Assembly: GCF_001550065.1 (NCBI RefSeq)
Contig: NZ_LRUB01000026.1
Location: 1 to 18,834, forward strand
Source of the DNA: Kordiimonas lipolytica
GTDB lineage: Bacteria > Pseudomonadota > Alphaproteobacteria > Sphingomonadales > Kordiimonadaceae
Length of the DNA stretch: 18,834 nucleotides
Reading direction: 5' to 3'
Position 1 is the stretch's first letter. Each line of letters starts with the position of its first letter. This document shows, one piece after another, positions 1-5,350 of this stretch. The position numbers and the translations under genes are program-made. The notes under the pieces are model-generated. The model was not told the DNA's origin. It made no database searches and saw only the letters and a list, made by a program, of their open reading frames with translations.

Positions 1-14
1 TGTTCCCCGTCAGG
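1..14 (+). repeat. IS left terminal inverted repeat
   Basis: TGTTCCCCGTCAGG pairs imperfectly with the other tip, TGTCCGTCGTCAGA read inward from 1518. TGT, the C at position 5 and CGTCAG are conserved; mismatches fall at positions 4, 6, 7 and 14. Confidence 0.8.
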
Positions 15-88
15 GCTTATGGGGCCAAAGAAGGCAATTGCATAAGAGAGGATTTTGATTTCATTTGAAGTGACGTAAGGAACGAAGA

Positions 89-472
89 ATGAAAGCTAAA
101 TCCTCTAGTTCAAAAAGTGGCAAGTCAGCCGCAGATCAAACAGTTAAGAACATCCGCCGCGCGACGCGGAAGATTTATTCGGCCGAGGAGAAGATCCGGA
201 TTGTCCTTGAGGGGCTGAGCCGCGAGACATCGGTTGCCGAACTGTGTCGCCGGGAAGGCATCGCGCAGAGCATGTATTACAAATGGTCGAAGGAATTTTT
301 GGAGGCCGGCAAGCAGCGCCTGGCAGGCGATACAGTGCGTGCAGCCACCAGTGACGAGGTAAACGACCTAAGGCGGGAAGCCAGGGACCTGAAGGAAGTG
401 GTGGCGGAGCAAACCCTGGAGATACGGCTACTTAAAAAAAGCGTGGTCGGGGATGGGGGGTACGAAGAATGA
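89..472 (+). CDS. IS3-family transposase OrfA (DNA-binding subunit), left copy
   Basis: 127 aa. In IS3 elements OrfA binds the IS ends and regulates or joins the OrfAB transposase. Residues about 28-72 form a helix-turn-helix of the HTH_Tnp_1 type (SAEEKIRIVLEGL...ELCRREGI...YYKWSKEF). Residues about 87-118 are a heptad-type coiled coil with Leu at regular spacing, the dimerisation segment of this family. A basic Ser/Lys-rich N-terminal tail of about 25 residues precedes the HTH. The start ATG at 89 has AAGGAA upstream with suitable spacing. The stop codon overlaps the start of orfB (ATGA at 469-472), and orfB lies in the -1 frame. An A7 run at 434-440 lies where IS3-family frameshifting normally occurs. 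Confidence 0.93.
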   Translation: MKAKSSSSKSGKSAADQTVKNIRRATRKIYSAEEKIRIVLEGLSRETSVAELCRREGIAQSMYYKWSKEFLEAGKQRLAGDTVRAATSDEVNDLRREARDLKEVVAEQTLEIRLLKKSVVGDGGYEE

Positions 473-1443
473 GATACTCTGCATCTGAGAAGCTTGAGAT
501 CATCCGCACTGTCGAACAGTCACATCTGTCGGCACGTCAGACACTGGACAGGATAGGCATTCCACGCACGACTTTCTACCGCTGGTATGACCGGTATCTG
601 GCCAGTGGCTTTGATGGTCTCAATGACCGGCAGCCGCACCCTGGCGAAGCCTGGAACCGCATCCCGGATCATATCCGTAAACAGGTGCATGATATGGCAC
701 TGGACGAGCCAGAACTGAGCCCGAGGGAACTGGCCGTAAAGTTCACGGACAGCAAGGGCTACTTTGTGTCGGAAGCCAGCGTTTACCGCATGCTGAAAGC
801 CGCAAACATGATCACCAGCCCGGCCTATGTGGTGATCAAGGCTGCGGACGAGTTCAAAGACAAGCCGGCGCGCATTAACGAGCAATGGCAGACCGACTTT
901 ACCTACTTCAAGATCAAAGGCTGGGGCTGGTATTATCTATCCACGATCCTGGATGATTACAGCCGTTATGTGATCAGTTGGAAGCTTTGCAGCACCATGA
1001 AAGCCAAGGATGTGACAGACACAATTGATCAGGCGCTGAATGCTTCTGGCTGTCATGACAAAGCTGCCATGCCCCGCCTGTTATCAGATAATGGTTCGTC
1101 CTATGTGGCAGAGGAACTGGCGGACTTCCTGAAGGCCAAGGGCATGGGGCATGTTCGCGGCAGGCCATATCACCCGCAAACACAGGGCAAGATTGAACGC
1201 TGGCACCAAACACTGAAGAACCGCATTCTCCTGGATAACTATTATCTACCCGGTCATCTGGAACATGAGATCGGCCAGTTTATCCACTACTATAATCACG
1301 AGCGATATCATGAAAGCCTGAACAATCTGACGCCTGCAGATGTCTACTTCGGGCGGGGCCCAACCATTCTGGACAGAAGGAGAAAAATCAAACAACAAAC
1401 CTTAAGACAACGAGCCTTGCGACATCACGCAAAGGCTGCTTAA
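469..1443 (+). CDS. IS3-family transposase OrfB (DDE catalytic domain), left copy
   Basis: 324 aa, the catalytic half of the IS3 transposase. An N-terminal HTH (residues about 5-45, HLSARQTLDRIGIPRTTFYRW) is followed by an rve-type integrase core. The DDE triad is D143 (WQTDF), D207 (LSDNG) and E243 (GKIERW), with exactly 35 residues between the second Asp and the Glu, as expected for DD(35)E. The C-terminus carries the usual YNHERYHESL...TPADVYFGR segment. Its ATG overlaps the orfA stop codon, so it may be made by coupled reinitiation or as an OrfAB fusion by -1 frameshifting: its frame is open from 436 and closed just upstream by TAA at 433. The frame is intact and identical to the copy at 17392-18366, so both copies look active. 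Confidence 0.95.
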   Translation: MRYSASEKLEIIRTVEQSHLSARQTLDRIGIPRTTFYRWYDRYLASGFDGLNDRQPHPGEAWNRIPDHIRKQVHDMALDEPELSPRELAVKFTDSKGYFVSEASVYRMLKAANMITSPAYVVIKAADEFKDKPARINEQWQTDFTYFKIKGWGWYYLSTILDDYSRYVISWKLCSTMKAKDVTDTIDQALNASGCHDKAAMPRLLSDNGSSYVAEELADFLKAKGMGHVRGRPYHPQTQGKIERWHQTLKNRILLDNYYLPGHLEHEIGQFIHYYNHERYHESLNNLTPADVYFGRGPTILDRRRKIKQQTLRQRALRHHAKAA

Positions 1444-1504
1444 CTTAAAACAAGATATGAGATCAAAACCTCTCTTATTTTAAGCGCCTACTGGTAACAA
1501 TTTA

Positions 1505-1518
1505 TCTGACGACGGACA
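1505..1518 (-). repeat. IS right terminal inverted repeat
   Basis: Read on the minus strand this is TGTCCGTCGTCAGA, the partner of the repeat at 1-14. It ends the IS in the CA dinucleotide usual for IS3-family elements. The same sequence forms the inner tip of the second copy at 17317-17330. Confidence 0.8.
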
Positions 1519-1570
1519 GTTCGCATGAACGGTAGAACCAAGACTTAGGGCCAATGCAGATGCCACTGAT

Positions 1571-1599
1571 AAATAGGTTCTCATATGCAGCCCCTATTT
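1571..1599. repeat. Inverted repeat at the 3' end of the small cytochrome gene
   Basis: AAATAGG (1571-1577) and CCTATTT (1593-1599) are perfect 7-bp arms around a 15-nt loop. The repeat overlaps the stop codon of the leftward cytochrome gene. It could be a weak terminator or mRNA-end hairpin on the minus strand, but no U-tract follows. The 1519-1593 stretch otherwise shows nothing recognisable. Confidence 0.3.
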
Positions 1600-1887
1600 G
1601 TTGCTAGCGCGTAGAAACGCTTCAATATCGCGCGCTACGTCGCCAGGGATATTTCCGCGTACTCGCATGTGAGTGACATCGACATGCCATTCTTCGTCAG
1701 AGTTATCTTGTGCACTTCTCATGTTGTGGCAGCGAGCGCAGGTTTTTGCCCAGGCTTTTGCGCCTCGCGCAAACTGTTGAGGATCTACTTTTTCCTTTGT
1801 CTGCTGCGCAGTTGCTGCTCCAAAACTAAGGAAACCAACGAACCCGGCTATCGCCAGAAATGGTAGCATTGCGTTAATTTTTCGCAT
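1594..1887 (-). CDS. Small periplasmic monoheme cytochrome c
   Basis: 97 aa. An N-terminal Sec signal peptide (residues 1 to about 27, hydrophobic LPFLAIAGFVGFLSFG, cleavage near ATA-QQ) exports it to the periplasm. The heme-c site is C50-A-R-C53-H54 (CARCH); M74 in the THMRVRG segment is a candidate distal ligand. It is probably a short electron carrier; the redox partner is unknown. I chose the ATG at 1887 because GGAG lies 7 nt upstream; an in-frame ATG at 1893 sits only about 1 nt from that site. It follows the porin gene (stop at 1908) by 20 nt, so the two are probably cotranscribed. It is short for class I cytochrome c, but the frame is complete. The family assignment rests on the heme motif and signal peptide. 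Confidence 0.85.
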   Translation of the reverse strand: MRKINAMLPFLAIAGFVGFLSFGAATAQQTKEKVDPQQFARGAKAWAKTCARCHNMRSAQDNSDEEWHVDVTHMRVRGNIPGDVARDIEAFLRASNK

Positions 1888-1907
1888 TGTCATTCTCCTT
1901 TCTATAT

Positions 1908-3245
1908 TTAGAAACCGTAAGAGAGCTGGAATTGAAGGCGAGTATCGTCTTCTCGGTGTTCAGCGAGGTAGTTACGAAATTCGAGGCCTGTCTTGACGAC
2001 CACAGAAGGACTGACCCAATAGTTCAGGCCAACATTGAATCTCTTCTCGCTGAGTTCATCTTCCAGCTCGTGGTCACCCTCTGCTGTAAAGCGTCCGTAA
2101 CGAACCATCGGCTCGAGCTTATGAATGAAGGCCGAATCAGTCACGCCAGACAAACGGTAAGCAGCTTGCGCGTACCAAGCCTCCCATGAAATGGGTTCTG
2201 GTGCATCGCCGTGATCGTCGTCACCACCTAATCCTTTCAGATCGGCGGTTAGATACTCGGCGCGGATATCCCAGTTGCCTCCGGTATAGGCCATATCAAA
2301 GCCCCAAAGGTCGTAATCGCTTTGTGCAACGTCAGCAATTACCTCTTCGGCGTCATCATGGTCATCCTCGACTTCTACCTCATCATCGTGACCGTCGCCC
2401 TCTTCTTCGGCTTCAGGCGCGATCTTGGCCGTCAAGAATGAGCCACCAATTTCCAGGTTGTCGAATGGGAAAAAAGCTAGGCGGCCGCTAAGAGCTTTGT
2501 TGGAATTATCATCGCGGCCAAAACCTTCGAGCTCGACTCCGTCATGGCCCGCTCTTGGGCCGTTCCCGAGAGAAACCGAATAGGTAAATAACTTTTCACC
2601 AATGGGTACCCCGCCACGCAGCATCAAACCAACCTCACTAAGAGGCTGGATACCACCGTGCCCGAAACCAGCCGGGGCGTTGGTCGCCCTGTTGATCCAA
2701 CTGGGATGCAGTCTTTCTTGGAACTGCCCTACGGGACTAAGAAATTTACCGGCAACTAAAACAGCATTGTCATGGAGTAGGAAATCAAGCTGGCTATATT
2801 CAAGCGCAATGTCGGTTTCGCCGGTGTTTGAGGTCTTAATTTCAAACTCTGATTCAAAAAGTACAATGTCTTTGAACTGGAAATGGAAGGCAGGATTGAA
2901 TTTGCCACTTGTAAAGGTGTCGGCGTTTTCACCATCACTAAATTCAATTCCCACATCAGCATAACCGGCCAGGTGCCAGCTATTGGCTCTCACAACATCT
3001 TTTGCCGCTATAGCGCTAACAGCTTTTTTTTCTGCCTTTTCAGCCACCTTTTTCGTATCAGCAGCTTGTTTCTTAGTCTCCTTAAGTTGTTCTTTCAGTT
3101 TTTGAATTTCGCTCTCAAGTGAATTCAATCGCTCAAGAAGTTTTACCTCATCTGCATCCTGTGCATGTAGAGGTGCGGTAAGGCCTGAAGTGGCTACAGC
3201 AGTTGCCATAGTCGCGGCGATACCCCAGTAAGAAATTGCTTTCAT
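1908..3245 (-). CDS. Outer-membrane porin with N-terminal coiled coil and His/Asp-rich loop
   Basis: 445 aa. A signal peptide (residues 1 to about 28, ending LHAQD) is followed by a Lys/Glu/Ala-rich coiled coil (about 33-80), as in trimeric porins of the phosphate-selective OprO/P or DcaP type. From about 88 the protein alternates amphipathic beta strands and loops and ends LQFQLSYGF, the terminal aromatic residue used for outer-membrane barrel assembly. A predicted loop at about 277-303 is extremely acidic and His-rich (GDGHDDEVEVEDDHDD), and a shorter one occurs at 341-350 (GDDDHGD); both look able to bind metal cations. The ATG at 3245 has GGGAG upstream at good spacing. It heads a two-gene unit with the small cytochrome. 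Substrate unknown; passage or binding of metal ions is inferred from the loops and the neighbouring metal genes. Confidence 0.8.
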   Translation of the reverse strand: MKAISYWGIAATMATAVATSGLTAPLHAQDADEVKLLERLNSLESEIQKLKEQLKETKKQAADTKKVAEKAEKKAVSAIAAKDVVRANSWHLAGYADVGIEFSDGENADTFTSGKFNPAFHFQFKDIVLFESEFEIKTSNTGETDIALEYSQLDFLLHDNAVLVAGKFLSPVGQFQERLHPSWINRATNAPAGFGHGGIQPLSEVGLMLRGGVPIGEKLFTYSVSLGNGPRAGHDGVELEGFGRDDNSNKALSGRLAFFPFDNLEIGGSFLTAKIAPEAEEEGDGHDDEVEVEDDHDDAEEVIADVAQSDYDLWGFDMAYTGGNWDIRAEYLTADLKGLGGDDDHGDAPEPISWEAWYAQAAYRLSGVTDSAFIHKLEPMVRYGRFTAEGDHELEDELSEKRFNVGLNYWVSPSVVVKTGLEFRNYLAEHREDDTRLQFQLSYGF

Positions 3246-3326
3246 AGCAATTCTCCCAAAATAACGTGATTATGATTATTAGGTAGTCAGATGAGGCCTG
3301 TTAGCCGCCCTTGCCCGGTTCATAGA

Positions 3327-3339
3327 AAGGGTTCAAGGT
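3327..3339. repeat. 13-bp motif AAGGGTTCAAGGT, copy 1
   Basis: The same 13 bases recur at 3882-3894. Here the motif lies about 85 bp upstream of the porin start, within an imperfect dyad (CCCTTGCCC ... GGGTTCAAGG). It could be a shared regulator site; this is inferred from the repetition only. Confidence 0.4.
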
Positions 3340-3354
3340 GTCATAAAGGCGCGG

Positions 3355-3372
3355 GCAGCCGACCTCGGCTGC
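3355..3372. repeat. GC-rich hairpin at the stop of the 130-aa gene
   Basis: GCAGCCGACCTCGGCTGC is a perfect 8-bp inverted repeat with a 2-nt loop, touching the stop codon of the leftward gene ending at 3372. No U-tract follows on the minus strand, so it may pause transcription or protect mRNA rather than terminate it. Confidence 0.45.
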
Positions 3373-3764
3373 TATGCTTTTGGGGGATGGGGAGCGACTT
3401 CTGGGTGAAGGGAGTGGAGCTGCTGCTCAACTGGCAAAATAAGTGTTTCTGCTAACAAGTCAGCATTTGCCAACGGATTAGATTGAGCAAAAAAGAGGGG
3501 GGTTGAATGCACCATCTCGTTGCTGCTTGCGTCTGCTGTATGGTCGAGATCGACGGTAAAGTGACCGCAAAATGCCTTGCTTATTTGATCACTGTTCACG
3601 TTCGCACTAGCCTGGCCTAGTTGGCTCAGGAGATCGCCAAAATCAGTAGCGCAGGTTGCAATAGCCGGTGAGTCTGAGGCTTCCACCTCATGACTCACTG
3701 TTCCTGGTGTAACCGCGAGGGCGACAATCAATAAAAGGAACAGAATGTGTTTTAGCAGGCTCAC
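3372..3764 (-). CDS. Small exported protein of unknown function
   Basis: 130 aa, family not recognised. An N-terminal signal peptide (KHILFLLLIVALAVTPGTVS, residues about 5-24) predicts export. The mature part has two Cys (C38, C66) and several His residues (H68, H75, H86, H117, H120, H126), with a Pro/His-rich end (HPEVAPHPPKA). That composition and its place between a porin and a CueR-type regulator suggest a periplasmic metal-related protein; this is inference. The start is GTG at 3764 with GAGG 7 nt upstream. It is transcribed divergently from the MerR gene, with about 158 bp between them. Small exported proteins of this general look often sit beside copper and zinc efflux genes, and the 103-aa protein at 14579 has a similar layout, but the two do not obviously align. 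Confidence 0.65.
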   Translation of the reverse strand: MSLLKHILFLLLIVALAVTPGTVSHEVEASDSPAIATCATDFGDLLSQLGQASANVNSDQISKAFCGHFTVDLDHTADASSNEMVHSTPLFFAQSNPLANADLLAETLILPVEQQLHSLHPEVAPHPPKA

Positions 3765-3814
3765 AACCCTACCTCTCCTTACATGCAGGAGACCCCAACT
3801 GAGTAATCTTGTGT

Positions 3815-3828
3815 TTGACTTACGTCAA
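3815..3828. promoter_or_regulatory. Dyad TTGAC-TTAC-GTCAA in the divergent intergenic region
   Basis: Perfect 5-bp arms with a 4-nt centre lie between the divergent 130-aa gene and the MerR gene. Read leftward, TTGACG could serve as a -35 for the 130-aa gene, with a poor -10 (TACTCA) 17 bp downstream. A regulatory role is plausible but unproven. Confidence 0.35.
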
Positions 3829-3881
3829 GCAGTACCAAAAAAAAGCTTATCGAACCAAACTCTTTAGTATATAGTCTGGAC

Positions 3882-3894
3882 AAGGGTTCAAGGT
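3882..3894. repeat. 13-bp motif AAGGGTTCAAGGT, copy 2
   Basis: Identical to 3327-3339, in the same orientation. It lies 29 bp upstream of the MerR start, next to an AT-rich TATATA (3868-3873). Candidate regulator site shared with the porin upstream region. Confidence 0.4.
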
Positions 3895-3922
3895 ATTCGA
3901 CACTTATTCTTGAGGTTTAGTG

Positions 3923-4324
3923 ATGAATGCCGTTATGAAAATTGGGGAAGCAGCCGCGTCTGTCGGACTGCCCCAAAAGACTATCAGATACTATGAAGAT
4001 ATTGGTCTGGTCGCGCCACTGCGCTCGGATAATGGATTTCGCTATTTCCGGCCAAGCGATGTCCAAGCTCTGGCGCTGGTAAAAAACGCCCGAGACCTGG
4101 GGTTCAGTCTTGCTGAGAGCAAAACTCTTCTGGAACTCTACCAGAATCCCAATCGCAGCAACGCTGCCGTTAAAGAATTTACCACAGAGCATCTGAAGCG
4201 TATTGAAGAGAAGATTGAACACCTGACAAACCTTCATGACCAGCTCAGTGACATGACAAAAAGGTGCAACGCCGACGGCAAGTCTGAATGTGCTATTTTA
4301 GACTCGCTGGTCGATCTTCACTAG
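3923..4324 (+). CDS. CueR/HmrR-type MerR family metal-responsive transcription regulator
   Basis: 133 aa. MerR proteins bind promoters with over-long 19-20 bp spacers and untwist DNA when metal binds. Residues about 5-70 are the winged HTH (MKIGEAAASVGLPQKTIRYYEDIGLV...NGFRYF), then a dimerisation helix (about 78-110) and a C-terminal metal loop with C115 and C123, seven residues apart, the spacing of E. coli CueR C112/C120. The residue aligning with CueR Ser77 is Asn80, not the Cys used by divalent-ion sensors (ZntR, PbrR), so a monovalent Cu/Ag ligand is favoured. The start is ATG 3923 because GAGG lies 7 nt upstream; GTG 3920 and ATG 3935 are alternatives. It is the only non-IS gene on + and probably acts on the CueR-like box at 4932-4962. 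Confidence 0.88.
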   Translation: MNAVMKIGEAAASVGLPQKTIRYYEDIGLVAPLRSDNGFRYFRPSDVQALALVKNARDLGFSLAESKTLLELYQNPNRSNAAVKEFTTEHLKRIEEKIEHLTNLHDQLSDMTKRCNADGKSECAILDSLVDLH

Positions 4325-4336
4325 AAATAGCTTTGA

Positions 4337-4374
4337 AGGGTGGCTCGGTCTGCTGGACTTGGCTACCCTCTTTT
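4337..4374 (+). terminator. Rho-independent terminator after the MerR gene
   Basis: AGGGTGGC (4337-4344) pairs with GCTACCCT (4362-4369), with one G-U pair and a 17-nt loop, followed by C and TTTT. It sits between two convergent genes and follows the MerR stop by 12 nt. Confidence 0.6.
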
Positions 4375-4386
4375 AAAACCTGATCT

Positions 4387-4881
4387 TCATTGACCACTTT
4401 CAGCAATTCTACGCTCCATCTCGTCGTGACGTTGTCGAATGCCAGCTGGCCATCTGTTTTTAATGAATGACAGAACGGCGACTATTTCTTCATCAGTAAG
4501 TGTATCTTCATATGCTGGCATGTCGCTTTTATAAGTACCAGTTCCGGCCATTGCTGCGGGTCCAAACTTTGTTACGGCAAATAATGTTTGTTCAGGGTGG
4601 TGCCATGTATGACCAGAAGCGTCGTGAGGTGGTGCAGGCATTCGGCCATTTGGCTTGCGCTGTTTCCAGTTTGGCTCACCTTCGAGATTTGCACCGTGGC
4701 AGGCCGCGCACTGTTCTTCATAAATCCTCTTGCCTATCTCAATGATTTGGGGGTTATTTGGCTGCAGTTTTACAACAAATTTATTCGTTTGTTCGGCCGA
4801 CCATAACAGGTACAGCAAAATTGCTCCTAGAACTACGGCAGCGGATAGCTTCAGATATGAATTGAAGGCACTTTTAGACAC
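4387..4881 (-). CDS. Membrane-anchored class I cytochrome c
   Basis: 164 aa. One N-terminal transmembrane anchor (residues about 10-28, YLKLSAAVVLGAILLYLLW) holds a periplasmic cytochrome domain. The heme-c site is C58-A-A-C61-H62 (QCAACHG); M121 (KSDMPAYEDTLTDEEI) is the likely distal ligand, followed by the usual C-terminal helix (EEIVAVLSFIKNRW). Similar cytochromes occur beside copper-resistance genes, where a redox role is assumed; the partner is unknown. The start is GTG 4881, with a weak GAGAAG about 9 nt upstream and no better in-frame start. A promoter with a 19-bp spacer and CueR-like dyad lies about 50-80 bp upstream, so copper control by the neighbouring regulator is probable. It converges on the MerR gene. 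Confidence 0.87.
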   Translation of the reverse strand: MSKSAFNSYLKLSAAVVLGAILLYLLWSAEQTNKFVVKLQPNNPQIIEIGKRIYEEQCAACHGANLEGEPNWKQRKPNGRMPAPPHDASGHTWHHPEQTLFAVTKFGPAAMAGTGTYKSDMPAYEDTLTDEEIVAVLSFIKNRWPAGIRQRHDEMERRIAESGQ

Positions 4882-4931
4882 AGATGCGCACTTCTCTTTG
4901 TTCGTTAGTTGAGTCCTTGTTTAAGTAGATG

Positions 4932-4962
4932 AGCTTAGTTATTCCAGTTACCGGAAGGTCAA
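4932..4962 (-). promoter_or_regulatory. CueR-type promoter/operator for the anchored cytochrome c
   Basis: On the minus strand: -35 TTGACC (4962-4957), a 19-bp spacer containing the dyad TTCC-N7-GGAA, then -10 TAAGCT (4937-4932). This matches the layout of the E. coli copA promoter bound by CueR (TTGACC, TTCC...GGAA dyad, 19-bp spacer, TAACCT). It faces the cytochrome c gene, whose start is 51 nt from the -10. The CueR-like gene is about 0.6 kb away. Confidence 0.75.
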
Positions 4963-5290
4963 GCATAAACTTTACATCAATATTGATTTTCTTAGGCGTT
5001 ATCTCCGTAGCTCTTAAGCTAATATATTAGCAAGTTCTAATAGAAATTTCCCCATACTGGTTACCAGTTGAACTGCTGACGTGTTGAATGTAACACTCGC
5101 CTTCTTTTTAGGCACACTACCCAGAACAATCCAATAACACTTCCCAATCTATCAAATCTGGTTTTGATAGCCTAATTGGAGAAGGCTGGTGAAATGCCTG
5201 TTACTGTAGTTTGCCGATGTAATTAACTAAACTGATAATTGGATCGCTGCATTATAAGAGGTGACTGACAGCCACATAGGGGTTCGCAGC
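4963..5290. other. Gene-free, palindrome-rich interval
   Basis: I see no convincing gene. The stretch holds several inverted repeats: ATCAATATTGAT (4976-4987), GCTAATATATTAGC (5018-5031), ACTGGTTACCAGT (5056-5068), GTGTT-N6-AACAC (5081-5096) and CTATCAAA-N6-TTTGATAG (5149-5170). They may be operators, hairpins, or remnants of a lost element. Confidence 0.5.
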
Positions 5291-5314
5291 AAAAGGGAAG
5301 CTATTACCTTCCCT
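5291..5314 (-). terminator. Rho-independent terminator of the TonB receptor gene
   Basis: On the minus strand AGGGAAG (5314-5308) and CTTCCCT (5300-5294) form a 7-bp stem with a 7-nt loop, followed by TTTT (the last T of the stem plus 5293-5291). It lies about 37 nt past the stop of the leftward receptor gene. Confidence 0.6.
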
Positions 5315-5350
5315 CTCCCTGACAAGCTTTCTTACTATCATTCTAGATAA

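Larger units (their letters stand above)
1..1518 (+). mobile_element. IS3-family insertion sequence, left copy
   Basis: Complete IS of 1518 bp with orfA and orfB. It begins TGTTCCCCGTCAG and ends, read inward from the right tip, TGTCCGTCGTCAG, so it has imperfect terminal inverted repeats with the IS3-type TG...CA tips. The inner boundary at 1518 is set by comparison with the right-hand copy: the two sequences agree up to ...GACGGACA and then diverge (GTTCGCATG after 1518; TTTTGATCA on the other copy). Transposition uses the DDE chemistry of OrfAB. The target duplication cannot be assessed because the window starts at base 1 of the element. The closest named IS was not identified. Confidence 0.95.

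Noticed and set aside
520..885. Long open frames antisense to orfB (also at 974-1213 and mirrored at 17622-17861, 17950-18315)
   Set aside because: They lie wholly inside the transposase gene, have no ribosome site and do not resemble proteins.
2186..2491. Plus-strand Arg/His-rich frame opposite the porin
   Set aside because: Antisense shadow of the porin gene; composition reflects the complementary codons of its acidic loop.
3861..3891. A second CueR box (TTGAAC, 19 bp, TAAAGA on minus) between the divergent genes
   Set aside because: The spacing fits, but the spacer lacks the TTCC...GGAA dyad and the -10 is poor, so it is not called as an operator.
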